Of a stretch of 64,000 nt of DNA, positions 38,329 through 50,925 are shown one piece after another. Made by a program: the position numbers and the translations under genes. Origin of the DNA: Gymnogyps californianus (lineage: Eukaryota > Chordata > Aves > Accipitriformes > Cathartidae). Under the pieces are notes generated by a model. The model was given only the letters and a program-made list of their open reading frames with translations. It searched no databases and was not told where the DNA came from. The stretch lies in the NCBI RefSeq assembly GCF_018139145.2, contig NC_059476.1:4649501-4713500 (forward strand), given 5' to 3'. Within the stretch, counting starts at the first letter, position 1; every line of letters starts with the position of its first letter.

Positions 38329-38343
38329 AAAAAAAAAAAAAAA
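38329..38343. repeat. Poly-A tract of 15
   Basis: Fifteen uninterrupted A. There is no recognisable retroposed sequence upstream and no obvious flanking duplication, so it is called as a simple repeat. Confidence 0.85.
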
Positions 38344-39599
38344 TCAGAACTAATAATTGGCCTATCCCCAACACCTTCAGTTTGAAAATCTTAATGCGTT
38401 TAAGAACACAACTGGCACCTTTCTAAGGGTTGCCCAGCCCTTTGCTAGACCCCACACCTGGCACTGCTACTTCTCACCCCAAGTGGGCAGACTAGGAGGG
38501 ACAAAGTCTTGGCTTAGTTCCCCAAAGTACTGGTCAGCTTTGTAAGATACGTCAAGGCAAGGGAGCTGGCTCAGGGTAATTCCTCTTTGGACCAAGAAGT
38601 CATTCAAATCAGGAGTGAGATCCTAGTTCTTGCCCTGTCTAGGATGTTATACAGCTGTGTGCTTGGTGAGGGGACAGCCCGGCCCTCGGTGAGCCTCAGA
38701 GGTACAGTCAAGTACTGAAACACCAAGCCCTCAAGGGCAGTAAGTACAGTATATAGCATCTACAGGAAATAATTTTAGGATTAAAAACAGGAAAGCACTT
38801 GCTACCCTGTTTCAGTTTAGACTTGGAAATTAATATATTGTCCCTAGCTGCATAGTAAAGGGATATTGATGCAGGAGAGACTGATGTTTATCGAATCACA
38901 AGCATCGCTGGTGCAGCACCTTTATTTCTTTTAAGCTATTCCGCCCAGAATATGGGGTTACAGGACACCAGAGAAATCTACAGCATGATCTTGAAATAAC
39001 TGGATAATTTCACCAGCACCCTGTGCTGATATCGCAGTTTTCATTACATTCCTATTACAACAGCACATTTCAATGCCTCCTTTTTTCACCTGGTGATGCT
39101 TTTCAACTCTGGGTCTCCCCCAGAGACCTCTGTAAGACTTCCTGTGCGTTCTCTTCCAGCCTCAGTGTACTTTGAGTACAAGAAGCTGCCACAAGTAAAA
39201 CCATGTGAGTAATGTACTTAACACAGCCGATGTACAGCGTACACGTACGATGATGGGCAGATGTATGAAGCTGGGATCTATGGTACTGCTGTGAGTTGAC
39301 ATCCTCTGAACTTTATAGTGGTGGGAACCGAGTAGCTCCAAATGTTTTGTAAATTGACCCTCTAGCCCAGAAAAGCCAAAGGCAAATTTAATTTAAGGTT
39401 AAGCTGAGAGGTCAAAATGTTCTGGTTGTAATGTGAAGGACTGAAAAAAAGCCTGGGCTTTTCAAGGTTCGTACTTGGGCTGATGCAATGTAAGACAGGC
39501 CTCAGCCCCTTGGATCCATACCAAGGAAGACTCTTGTTTATGTTGGTGTAAACGATAGCAGCATCTGGCTGAAGACGAGGGGTTCATCCACTCAAGCTC
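38344..39599. other. Non-genic stretch
   Basis: No recognised gene. A weak MIR-like resemblance at 38655-38705 was not strong enough to call. Confidence 0.5.
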
Positions 39600-40140
39600 T
39601 TTAACAATATCAGGCATAGTGCTTATCACTTTTCATTAACATATAAAATGAAGCCAAAAAGGCAGAGCACAGTTTGTTCCATTTCCACTCTAATTAGATG
39701 CACTTTGTTATTTTCTGGATCATTCACCCTTGGTTCAATTTAAGTTTATTTTAAGGCAGGCTAATCAGCCTTTCAACTAGAGAATCCTTGGCCTCCCACT
39801 GCTCACTTGCAGTGGTGCCTAATCAGGTAGAAGGAGCATTTCTGCTTTGTGTAAAGGCAAGGCTGATGTTGACCTTAAGAAGTGGCCTGCCAATAAATCA
39901 CCACTGCGGACTGCCACGATGCGCTCAGTGACATCGCACGAATGCATTCTGCCATGATAAATGCTACATTATATGTCCAAGAAAGAGGCAAAGGACCTGG
40001 AGATATGTAAATATAAGAGTGAACTAGATCCACATCCTCGTTACATTTTCCACGTCTAATTCTTTTCAAGTAAGGACCAAAGGAAACTCCTGTTGTGACC
40101 AAATGTAGTCCGAAAATACATCTTGTGATGAACAATTCAA
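39600..40140. promoter_or_regulatory. Candidate conserved non-coding block
   Basis: Unique AT-rich sequence with TCTAATTAGATGC near 39690, a TTTAAGTTTATTTTAAGG stretch near 39740, then CpG-containing words (GATGCGCTCAGTGACATCGC) near 39918-39937 in otherwise AT-rich surroundings. It has no repeat and no coding signature. Confidence 0.25.
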
Positions 40141-40799
40141 TGTCTCCTCGATTTTTAAGCAGAGCAGACTACAAGTAGTACATATGGAAGAGGGAAGGCT
40201 AAGCATACGTGAATGTTAGTTCCCATGCATGCAATACTACGAGGAAACCCACTCTTGGCTTAAATTCATTAACCCCTCCGTACTGTCCTGGTGCTATAGT
40301 GTTGCCAAAAACACAGACCAAGGAACTGCTCCCAGCAAATCCTGCATCGAGGTCTCAGCACCTGTTCATACCCCTGCTCCATTTGCTTCCCTTCTGTGCG
40401 TGTACGGTATAGAGGGAAAGCAGCCAACCCTGATTAAGGAAAAAAAAATGAAATGGGAACATGAATAGTGAAATCAATAACTTGTCCAAAGCTGAAACAT
40501 TAAAGAAATCTCTTAAGAAGTCCTCTTACAGGGGACTAGATAATAGGCTCTATTTTACTGTACTTTATCATAGTACATTTTGCACCATGAACACAGGAGC
40601 TCTCCAGGTAGCTAAAGCCTTTGCTCTTGATCTTTATTTCCCAGTCTTTATGAAGCGGTGATGGAAATGGAGATGAGACAGAGACGATGGTTATTGGGAT
40701 TCTGCACTGGAGCCTGAGGAGAGAGGGAAATTCTTTGCATGTTTAACTCTGCTAACTTCACCAGGGATGTTGCTGGCCTTGCAGAACTATTGTCTTGGT
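40141..40799. other. Non-genic stretch
   Basis: No recognised feature. Confidence 0.55.
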
Positions 40800-41040
40800 A
40801 CAATATGTTTTTATACTTTTATGAATGGGCTATTTATGTAGCTTCTATGGAAGATCTTCATTTGGTAGAAAACAATAGAAAGTGATGAGGATCTGTTCCA
40901 CAGGGTTACAGATCTGACATTCGAGGGCCCCATGAGCCCATCAAAGATAAAGTCCATTGTATTTAGATTTGAATAGAAGGAATGTTCAACTTTGAAATAA
41001 AAAAGCCATTGTTTGACACCCTGAAGAAGCTTACCCACTG
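40800..41040. promoter_or_regulatory. Candidate conserved non-coding block
   Basis: Repeat-free AT-rich stretch including ACATTCGAGGGCCCCATGAG near 40918 and CATCAAAGATAAAGTCCATT near 40939; TCAAAG and GATAA resemble TCF and GATA sites. A minus-strand frame of 119 codons (40811-41170) crosses it. The frame has no recognisable domain, and its length alone is not convincing. Confidence 0.22.
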
Positions 41041-44000
41041 CTTTGTTTTTGGGTGAGGGAAGACAGGTAGCTTCAGTTTCTTCTTCCTGGGAGCTATGTA
41101 TAATCAAATAACTAATTTGAGGAAAGCAAGCTACTAGCTTCTTCAAACATCTTCTTGCAGGGTTGTGCATGAGCTTGGCTCACGTTGCTCGTAGCGGGAC
41201 TGTGTCCTTACTGCAGTAGGACCTCAGTTCTCATCATCCCCACCTCCATATTGACAAGTTTCTATGTAGTGCAATGGCAATTTGCTTCTGAGTGGAAACA
41301 TTGCTAGCATGAATACCTTTGTATGCTCACCAGGAGCTCTGACATGGATTAACCTATGCGTAGTATTCTTCATAATTACTCTCAAACAAATTTTGCACTT
41401 GGAAAGCAGTCATTTTTTTCCCCTATTATTTCCCTTTCGTCTGTACGTCACTTTTTCACCATCTTTGTGCCTTCTTGGGTGGTAAACAATGGTTACTAAT
41501 GTTGAATTTGTGACTTTGGCACTGGTCAGGTTCCTAGAAGCCAATTATGAACACCTTCTTTGATCTCCTGCACAACGCGGTCTAAAGAAACCAAGTCAAT
41601 AATTCTGTCTTCAGCTCATAAAACACACTTGAAGTATAGCCTATCTCTCAGGGAGTTATTGTCTTGATGCACTGAAACACAGACCTCAAAAAATGGAAAC
41701 TCCACCACATTTTCCTTTCTCATAGACTTCAAACAAAAAAACTGGTGAGCCATCATCCCCTAAGCCTAATTTGCTCTACTGACACCACTGGCATAGACAA
41801 CAAGTGGGAAAATAATGTCAATATGATACAAAAAGAATTACTTTTCAATTAAAATATGACTGTCTGATGTAGCATGATAAACTGACCCTTTTGCACTTAA
41901 CCAGCCTCTCTCCCTGAAACCCAGCAGTTAGAAGAGTGTCCTTACACCACCTTTTTGACTTGATGACACTTCTGTTTTCCATTGGGCTTCACTGAAAAAC
42001 CTCACAGTAGGAGAAAATCTGGCGGTTTTATACCATCATCTGTGGTAACAGTGTGTGACAAAACAACTTTGCATCACTTTCTGCAGTGGGACATGGGATA
42101 ATGAAGAGAATAGAAATAAAAGAATTAAAGGTTGTGGGAAGACAACATTTTCCATCGCTGGGAAGAACCATTTGTAACCAGCTTCCTCTCTCGACTATGG
42201 GCTTTTGGCTCGGGGCAGGACTGAGCACTCTCTTTCCCCTGGCAGGGGGAGGATGCAGCAGCAAAGCCTGTCCCACAGCTTTCTGCCCCTCAAAGGAGGT
42301 AAAAACAGTGGTGTACCAGTTACCAAGGGTGAAAAAATGCATTGTGAACATGGCTCTTCTCTAGCCAAATGTGCTGGGCTCCATCTACCCCAAGCATGCT
42401 CCCAATGCTACGTGCTCCAACCACAGTGCCATCTCCTTCTGTTGGCCCCACATCATTCTCCTGACTCCAAGCAGAAAACTGTGCTTTGCCCTGTCTGTTT
42501 GGGCTTGCAGACGAAAACGGGCCATGCCTGTGCTAAACCCTTCATCTGGCCGGCAGGTAAGAAGGCTGCCCAGAGGCAGGAGCACTTGCCCCCTTGCATG
42601 GTACCTGCTCCTTGGACATGAGGCTCTCTGCACAGCCTCCTCACTGGCCTGCTGGAAAAACCATGAATTCTCCCCAAGATTATTTATTCATGAATGCTGA
42701 GAGCAAGAACAGGCAAAACTGTGATTCCTGGGCTATGAAATAGCACCACATCTCCATGTGATGCAGCAGGAATCCTCTTGCTTCTGATAGATTCATATCT
42801 GTTTTATCAGCTCGGAGTATGGCATTGCTTTCTGACTTTTTTTTTTTTCATAACCATAGATGTTTAGCTGTCTGTTAAAATTAAGGAGACTAGTTAGACT
42901 GATGGATCTGGGGGAACAAAATAGGACATACTGTTGGTTTAGCACCATGCTACTCCCTGGGGACACTGTTCTGGTGGCTGAGAGACTGGAAGGCATCATC
43001 TTTAACAATGAAAAAGGAGCTTCTGAGTCATTCCAGCTACAAAAGGAATTAAAATATTTTTAAACAGAAGAGTAGTTATTAATAAAGTGCAGGAAATGAT
43101 AGGGAGTTATTGCACTTTGAGCAAAAAGACCAACACGACTTCCGCCCACATAGTACTTACTTTGATGATACTCTCCCTCCTTCTTAAATCTTATTTTTAT
43201 TCCCTCTCAACTTTCTTTCAAAACTTGTTTACAAAAGTGGCCGTGATGTTATCCGTTCTCTGGGTGGATACTCATTTGCAATAAATCGTTTCTACTTCTC
43301 AGTCTTTGAAACTGGCCAAGGTTTGGAAAAACATCTCCACTCTTTGTTTCTTGGAAATGCCCACTTCTTGGGAACATGACCCAAAACATCAGTAGCCAGT
43401 GCAAGTGTCCCAGCCCTTCTGAATCCTCCTCAGGCTCCTTTCTTGCCAAGTATCTTATTAATTCAGAAAGTTTAACCTGTGCCATGTATCTATGCAAATA
43501 AAACTGCAAGTAATTTCGGTCCTACCAGATAGGAAGGGTGCGTAGCTGCAGAATATGGCCCCGATGTTTTCCTGACTGCAAAAGTATCATTGGGGAAAGA
43601 ACAGTGATTAACATGTATTCAAAATCCTCCACAAGCCAAACCCTGTTCTCACATCTATGTAACCCCTTGCCTTCAGAGATGTCACCTGGTGGCAAGGGCA
43701 CGACATTTTCTCCATACTCTATTCTCACCTTTGACATTTTTTTGGAAGATAAATTTAATGTATTAAATTATTTCAGAAGGCATTTTACATGCTGCTATTT
43801 TTTTTTCTGTAAATATCATAATGCACCTTATTTTTCTCTTGATAAGTTTATGAACTTACTTTAACCCCTTGAAGTACTTTGGCTGCTTTCCAAAGACATT
43901 CAAAACAATCCACCAGAGTTAAGCGAAGTGCTGCTGAAGCGCAGAGTCTCGTTAGTTTGAGCGGTTTTTGACAGGAAAGCATTTTCCCCAGAAACTTTGC

Positions 44001-44689
44001 ATCAGTACTCTTTTTAACTCACTGGCGCTCCAAATCAAAATGTTAAAACTGTCCCCACCTAATCTATAAGGTTTTGTGCAGCTCTGGCTTTCTAGCTGCA
44101 TGAATAACTTTGTTCTGATTTACTCTGCTTCCTTCCTTTCATCGCCAGTAATAGGATCCTGCCACTGGAAACAAGCCCAAACCTCAAGTTTAATTTTAGT
44201 TCGTGATGCTTCACTTCCGTGATGGTCACTTTACAAATCAGAATTCCCCTCAGCTACCAGCTCATATTTATTGTTATGAATCCTATGAAGCACAAGAACA
44301 CAAGGAAAAAATGTCCTCCTTCATCTTGAAAACATAATGCTGAATGGCTGGAATGTGCCGAAATGGAAAAAACAATTATTTTATGATGTATTTGATCCAC
44401 ATGTAGTGCAGTACATGGAAGACACTATCCAGAAAGTTATGAGCCACAAAATGGAGGTTTCAGAAGAAATAAAACAAAATGAAATTCTTATTTTTCGCTT
44501 TTTTTAAACTGATGCTTATATTGTCATAACATCTTAAGCCCTTTATAAGGAAAACACAAAATCAAGCTCCATATGGTTGCATTCTCTCTGATTTGAAAAA
44601 TGAGGCTCTGGGGCATTGAGTTTAATATCCCTATTTAATATCCCTTTAGTCTATCCCTGCTTCCCTGTTTTAATGTTTGTGACCCGGGC
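41041..44689. other. Non-genic stretch
   Basis: No gene or transposon was recognised. The region 42200-42620 is GC-richer and produces frames of 138 and 109 codons plus and 82 codons minus that overlap, which argues for chance. A 12-base direct repeat TTTAATATCCCT lies at 44621-44632 and 44634-44645. A POU octamer lies at 43492-43499. Confidence 0.5.
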
Positions 44690-45370
44690 TCGTATTTCCT
44701 CTTTGGATTTCTTCTGAACAGTGAGATGGATCTTTGTGTAATTTTGGCTTTCTTCCTCATTGCTGAGATTGTTTTATTTCTTGATCAGCTGTTACAGCAA
44801 TGATTTTCTGCAATGTTTCTCTTTTTTCTTTTGGAAACTGTACATCTGCTCTTGGCATCTGTTCCATATCCTTTATGAACATTGAAGCAGGGAATTTATT
44901 TAATTTTTTTTCTTACAGAGGCTGAATCTATTGTCTAGAAATTATTGTCTTTGCCTTAAAAAGCCCATTGTCTCCTTCACTGACACTTTACTCTTCTCAT
45001 ACTGGAAACACTTCCTATTGCTCATCATCTGGTGAAATCGTATTTTATTCTATGTCATTATTTTCTGTGTAATTTCTTTGGAGTCTTTAATTGCACTCAC
45101 TTACCCTTCTGTGTTATCTACCTCTTTATTGTTCCTTGTTACTTTTTGCCCACCCATATTTTCTTTTTTATGCTACTAGTGTATATTTAATGACATCCAC
45201 AACCTCTGAGCCTACTAGAAATTGGCTTTGAAGCTGTGGCTTTTCTACCCTGTGTCATTTCTCTCTTTGTTCAACAGAATTTCATTGCATTTCCTCTGCT
45301 TCAATGCAAACACCTCGTTTTTATCATTTATCCTTTCTTCCCCACAGTATGGAGCAAACCACTTCTGCTG
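44690..45370. repeat. Pyrimidine-biased low-complexity tract
   Basis: About 680 bases in which the plus strand is visibly T- and C-rich, with many TTTTCTTT, TCTTCC and TTCTCTC words and very few long purine runs. No open frame of 60 codons occurs on either strand. It may be a worn LINE piece in reverse orientation or simply a skewed tract. I could not match it to a family. Confidence 0.4.
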
Positions 45371-47339
45371 AAGAGTTTTAGTCTCCATTGAAATATTTTG
45401 CTCTTGATAGCTCCAAACCAAGTGGAGAATCCCTCTCTCTCTGTAGTTTTTGCTTTAGATTTTGCATTAAAAAAACCCTTATGCACCTCAGCAAAGTGCT
45501 TGACTAATGCATTTATTGCTCCAACTTGTTTGTATCTGTAAAGTTAACATCTTTCATCTTGAAGTATTATTACACACTGTTGGCCAGTAAAGTGAAAATG
45601 GACAAACACGCAGTCTCGTTTATAATAGATCTTTAAACAGACATTTTTATGCTTCACTGAAGAATTACTGACAGAGACTTTGCTCTCTGGAGAGTGCCAA
45701 GAACTGGTAAAGCTCAACAATTATAATGCATGCACACAGGGAATGCTAGCACAAAGCAGACGGAGCATTCATTAAACCGTCAAGGGTTGTCGGATGCACA
45801 GCTTCTCTGCAGCTGAACGCAGCGACCGTGCAAAGCTCAGAGCGAGAAAGGGGCGCCAAGTTTCTGATGTGCAATCTGATGAGCAATCTGATGAGCAATT
45901 CAACCCCCAGCAAAACATCAACCAGCCACCTGGAGACTCAAACATCAGGAGGAGCGTCAGCGTATCTTGTGTCTCTTCTCCTGGCCCTTCTGCAGAGTCT
46001 CAGAGAAAGGAGAGCGTCTCCCTCTTCCATCATCCTCTCAAAACAAAAGTCAAGTGGAGAAAAGTTTATCTCGCCTCCTATGAGTAACCAAGAGAAGCCC
46101 TGAAACAGAAGATTAGTGCAATGTAAGTATGATACAAACGCTCATTATCAACAAATACATGAGGAATTTATCAACAGCTCAGACACACGCATTTATGAGA
46201 GCAACAAGTGCTCTCCAAGATTACTCTTTCCCTATAATTTCTTGTCTATGAAGTTATCACATTACCTCAAAACACTTTAGTTTCCTTATTCCCACAAATA
46301 CATTTGGGAGACTGCATCAAAGTTTTACCTTTGGGAAGAATAAAACTTTCATATAGCTCTGAGCCTGGAGGTAATTCAAGACCAGCCCAAAAAAGACACC
46401 CAACATGTAAAAAAATTTTTAGGAAAAGAAGCCCGCTCCGGAATGGACCTTAAATCTTTATTAGCTAAATGAAAGCAGGACTCGCTTCTCTCTTTTTTTA
46501 ATTTTCACACAAAGAATTCTGTGGTTGTTCAGAAATACTTTCTCCTTAGATCACTCTGAAACTCAAGACCCCAGTCTACTCTACAAGTTCACTCCGTAGG
46601 CTATTTTCTGAGACCATTATTTGAGATCGAAATCAGTAGGATGTAGCGACATGCAAATGCTTGTAGAGCTGTGCGGATCTAAGTTCTCCTGATTCGTACC
46701 AGAAGTGATTCACTTATTGCTCATGTTTTGGTAGATCATATATTCTCCCTTTGGAATATATTGAAAAATTGGAACAGCATCAGAGATCTCATGTTACAGA
46801 GAAAACTTCGCAAAATTGTCTGCTAATGTTAGTTCCCCTGAATTTCACATTCCTCATTATCCTTTGGGATAATGAAACAGATCCAGCAAAGCTATCACAC
46901 TGATGCTAGAAAGGTTTATTGTAATAAATGGAAAGAGTTGGAACTCCTCGTCCTACTGGCGTTTATGGCTGGTGGTGGAAAAGAAACGCCTCCTTTGGGG
47001 GAAAGGCAAGAAGAGAACTGTGAATGCCAGGAGGCTTGTGCTGGGAAATCAGCCACATATATGCAAAAGGATTTCCACTGATATTTTAATGCAAAAAGTC
47101 TGAGAACAGCATTCAAACATTCATTTGGATAACACAAATAATCAAAGAAAATCAAAGCAAAAAGCAAAGTCAGTTTGTTGGCAAATGGAAAAAGATTGGA
47201 AAGCTAATGGTTTTGGGGGGGCTGCCCTACACAATAGTAGAGCACATCTGGTTGGACCTCTGTCGTAAAATGAAAAATGTAATAATTGTGAACTGAGCTG
47301 GCTTTAGATTCTGTTGCTGAAAAATCTTCAAATAAAAGC
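45371..47339. other. Non-genic stretch with short tandem repeat
   Basis: No gene recognised. A 12-base unit GCAATCTGATGA occurs twice in tandem at 45871-45894, with a further partial copy. POU octamer at 46651-46658. Confidence 0.5.
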
Positions 47340-47960
47340 TATCATCTAGATGAGATTAAACTGTATGATTTCCTTAGAGTAAGGAAATCCATGTCAAGAC
47401 GAACTGTAGCCAAGCCTGACAATATGAAGTTGCATTTTATGAGCCACTGCAGAAAAAACGTTCATATCTTCCAGAAATTGGTAGAAAAAGGGTTTTCTGT
47501 TACATAAAAGGCCATTGCAATGACCACAGCTCAGCTCAGATCCCTCACTGATTTGGGCAATATACTTCACCACTGTATTTTTGCCTTTTATTTGATGCAA
47601 ATATAGATGTTTCATGCCTCTATCATTTTAAATCTTTCACACTAGAATGCAAATTAATTAAACAGTACACTCACTTCTACATAATTTTTTAATATATTTC
47701 TCCGCTGACAAGTACAGTAGAATTTTATCAATTGTACTGATGAAAAATTGGTATTCAGAGCCTGGCTATTGAAAAGAAATTTGCTGTTTATAATATGCAT
47801 GATGTTGTTAACTTGTTGAGGCAGCTGCAAGCAAAAATTAATGATTAATTTCAGCACATCATAAAGATGGCAAGAAGAAATTGTGTGTGTAGAGAAATTA
47901 TTGGTACAGCTTATAGAGGCCATGTGTTACCCACCCCAATTAACACTGCCATATGAGAAA
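47340..47960. promoter_or_regulatory. Candidate conserved non-coding element, homeodomain and octamer rich
   Basis: Strongly AT-rich unique DNA. It carries two perfect POU octamers (47595-47602 and 47647-47654), the second running directly into TTAATTAAA. Further on are TTTATAATATGCATGATG near 47791, a CAGCTGC E-box near 47822, and ATTAATGATTAATTTC near 47838. A perfect 10-base stem-loop lies at 47367-47389. The minus-strand frames of 73 and 89 codons are unremarkable. This is the strongest enhancer-like texture in the window. Function and conservation are inferred. Confidence 0.37.
47367..47389. repeat. Perfect inverted repeat, 10-base arms, 3-base loop
   Basis: GATTTCCTTA at 47367-47376 and TAAGGAAATC at 47380-47389, separated by GAG. 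TTCCT/AGGAA is the ETS core and STAT-like word, so the palindrome could be a paired protein site. As RNA it would form a tight hairpin, too short to be a normal microRNA precursor. Confidence 0.8.
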
Positions 47961-50302
47961 GAGAAAATATCACAACTACGCTGAGGATGAACAAGCAGCT
48001 AAACGTTATCGCTGGTGGTGCATAACTGAGGTTTCCAGGAACTGGCAGTTCACTAAATCACCCAAATGAATGTGACATCCCACATGGGGACGCAGCAGCA
48101 CCCGAGGCCGGGTCCGTGGGGCAGGTGGGACAGCTACCCCCTTCTTCGGCCTCATTGACCGAGTGACACCTCTGGGCAGCAAGAGCCACCATGGATATGG
48201 AGGGATGGTGCTATCTAGCAACAAATCATGCAGACAGCATGAAGGCCTCAATTATGTCATTATTCTAATTTTTTCAAAGCTTCATAAGTGCTCTACATTA
48301 AATTAGCTAAGCTGTTATCATACCTGTGCCAGGTTGCTCCTTATAAGTCAACCATTGATTCACTGCGAACATAACCACCAGACAAACATTAAATACACGT
48401 CTCTCGAGCTGCCCTCTTTGAACCGTGTTCTTAAATTTTTCATTAAGTAATGGGAGAATTTTCCCAAACTAGCAACATCACACAACACAGACCAGGTTTT
48501 TTCTGAAGCAGTAAATGTTACATGTAAGTGTAGAGACACTTGCTTTTTAAATGAAATGTTTCACAGACTTCTCTGGTGCAGCAATGAAAGAAAAAGGGAG
48601 ATTTACATGCTGCCTTATATTCTGAGCATGCTTGCATTGGAGCTAAGGCTATAGCTGTGAACAGCAGTGAAAGACTGCTTTTATTTATGTCGTGCTAGTC
48701 TACAGGCTGCAGCATTCTTTAGGCACCAGGAGGATGAAGACAGCTCTGCTGATATTTAACTTTATCACTTCGTATTGTTAATTAACATAAGTAAACTCTT
48801 TGTTTGCAGAGTGTGGGATGAGGTAGTAAAGAAGTTACTAAAAGAAATGATTCGCAACAGCCATCGGGACAGAGCCATGAGTGCTTGTGGCAAGCTGCTG
48901 GGAATATCTCTATTCCCTTTGAGGGTGCATTTTTGGAGCAGGTGGTTTTTGTGATTCCGATCTCTAAAGCAGTTCTGCACCTTTTAAGTATTGTCTGTCT
49001 TTCATGACTAAACCTTTTCATCCATCTTGAGTACCAAAGTTCCGAGTATATTCAACACTGAAATTATCAGCTATTTAATCTGTATTTGGTAGTTGTTGAG
49101 AGGAGTAAAGTGATCTGCATATACAGTCCAAATCAGCAATAATTTAGCGTTCTGATGCACTTGAGACGCTTGTAAAGCCCTGAAAATCGTGCGGTGTTGA
49201 CTGTACAATATGACACCTAGGGGCCTTCTTAGATTTTTGGTTATGATTTAAACTACAAGTCACAGCCTGTACTAGCAAAAAGGTTGGACTAAAGCCAGAG
49301 TTTTGAAGTTTTCCAAAGTGAGCCATTGCATTAAAAAGGTGTCAAATTTTTATGATAGCCCTAGTTTTCACGAAGCAAAAAGAAGTGAGCGTCAAGAGTC
49401 TTCTCTCAACCCCTACACTATACTTTAAAACATGCTCTCTTCTGAAGTTTTACAACTAAGTGCCTTTGAAAGCCAAGGGAATACTTTTTTTATAGACTGC
49501 ACAGGTAGCAACCAGTTACTGAAGTAGTCTAATGCTTCTCACTGTAACAACCTGGTTTTAGTTGTATGACTTAAACAGAGACCTGGTGGGAAAAAACTAA
49601 CATCTCATCCTGTAATTAGTAGCTGCCCACAATGAACAGCGTTAAATCCTGACACTTCTTAACTTTGCTGCCTGAAACGCACCCTCTTCAGTTAGGGTTT
49701 TGCAATTTAGCTGCATCGCACTGCCTGAGCGTCTCCGTGTTTCCAGGGTAAGGGCTTTAACTGACGGTGAGCCCTCGGCCGATGGGGCAGCGGCTGTGGG
49801 GAAGGAGGGGAACGCAGGAGCCGGGCAGCAGCACGGCAAAATCCCTTACCCGCTGTGAGATGTGAGCCAGTTGCACATGCCTCGGTCCTTGCTCAGGCAC
49901 ACTGCAAGGGGCTGACAGAAGGGCTCTGTTAGCAAAGCCGGAGTTCAAGCTCCTTCAGGGAGAGTCGGCTTTTGTTTGTTTTGGATGCCCTTTTCCTCGC
50001 AGGAATGGACTTGACTCCATTAAGCGATGCAGGGCTGCTCAGAGGACACAGGTGAGCAGCACTGGAAGGAGCTGGTAGGTTCCTCTGCAACAGAGGATTG
50101 GGGACAAGCCACAGCATCACCCTCTACTGCACACGGGATAATTAAATATCAGTTCATTAACAGAGGCATGAATGTTAAAGCACAGTCCCACCAGCCCACA
50201 CCAGGATCCTCAGGCCACCCCTCTGCATGCAGGACAAGAGTCAGGTTTGTGGAAGAGGAGATGGCAGAAGTTATTTCACACTCCCAGCCAAAAGCACTAA
50301 CA
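47961..50302. other. Non-genic stretch
   Basis: No recognised gene. A GC-richer part at 49730-49860 carries a few CpGs. The other sequence is plain and AT-leaning. Confidence 0.5.
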
Positions 50303-50485
50303 AGCCGGCTCTGTTCGCATGCGAAGCTCGCTGCGCCCGGGAGCGTGCCAGCGGCAGCGCAGGGCGAGCTGCAAGGTACGCTGCGGGCATCCCTTGCCTG
50401 CCGGCGGGAGCTGGTGGGGCAGGCAGCTAGCAGGCAACGCGCTTTCCCTGCCAGCCACTCCGGGAGCACAAGAGACGACCGATAA
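50303..50485. promoter_or_regulatory. CpG-dense patch, candidate regulatory element or promoter
   Basis: About 19 CpGs in under 190 bases, against nearly none on either side. It includes the perfect 12-base palindrome TTCGCATGCGAA at 50314-50325 and several GGCGG/GCGCC words. A 152-codon plus-strand frame (50027-50485) and shorter frames in every direction cross it, which is expected where stop codons are rare. CAAGGTACGC near 50373 could act as a splice donor of a non-coding first exon, but there is no independent support. An old CR1 begins about 25 bases downstream. Confidence 0.37.
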
Positions 50486-50510
50486 ATCACAGATGAGGAA
50501 GTACAGCAAA

Positions 50511-50925
50511 TGGAGCTAGAAGGGACCTGGAGAGGCCATCGAGCTCATGCTCATGGGAGGCCCCATGGGCCCAGGCCACCCCCTGTGCACAGTCAGGAAC
50601 AGCCTCCCCTTTCAGCTGGTGCTCGCTCACTCTTCAAGGATAAGCTCGTTCTAGTGATTAACTATCCTTTTTATTGGACAACTTTTCTTGCTACTTACCT
50701 TGGTTCTTCTGTTGTATCCTTTAGGTTTATTGTTCTTTCTCCTGTAGTCATAAGTGTTTATTCCCTTCCTCTTTACCATTAGCTTTTGCATATTTGCCAG
50801 TATTTCTCTCAGTCTTTCCTTGACTAAACAGACCAGAGACCCTTCCAATGCTCCCAGTGGGTTATTTTTTCCAGCTGTGTGATCATTCCCATTCCTCTCA
50901 CCTGGACACCCTGCCATGCAAGGGC
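50511..50925 (-). mobile_element. Old CR1 LINE remnant, reverse orientation
   Basis: Read on the plus strand this follows the complement of a CR1 3' region: AGAAGGGACCTGGAGAGGCC at 50518, a GATTAACTATCC block near 50656, TTTAGGTTTATTGTTCTTTC near 50722, a TTTCTCTCAGTCTTTCCTTG block near 50802, and GTGTGATCATTCCCATTCCT followed by CACCTGGACACCCTGC near 50877-50915. The terminal short repeats expected at its left edge are lost or degraded. It is much more diverged than the copy at 6605, so it is an older subfamily. No reverse transcriptase frame survives. Whether it continues past 50925 toward 51470 is unclear. Confidence 0.7.

Noticed and set aside
38655..38705. Weak plus-strand MIR resemblance (GTGAGCCTCAGAGG)
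   Set aside because: Only one short word matches. Order and spacing of the rest do not fit.
40811..41170. 119-codon minus-strand frame
   Set aside because: Plausible composition but no domain. It overlaps an AT-rich block better explained as non-coding.
42205..42700. Frames of 138 and 109 codons plus, with minus-strand overlap
   Set aside because: Two plus-strand frames and two minus-strand frames share the same bases. No domain is visible, so chance in a GC-richer piece.
50027..50485. 152-codon plus-strand frame over the CpG patch
   Set aside because: Frames are open in several directions through the CpG-rich part, which is a composition effect. The product resembles nothing known.
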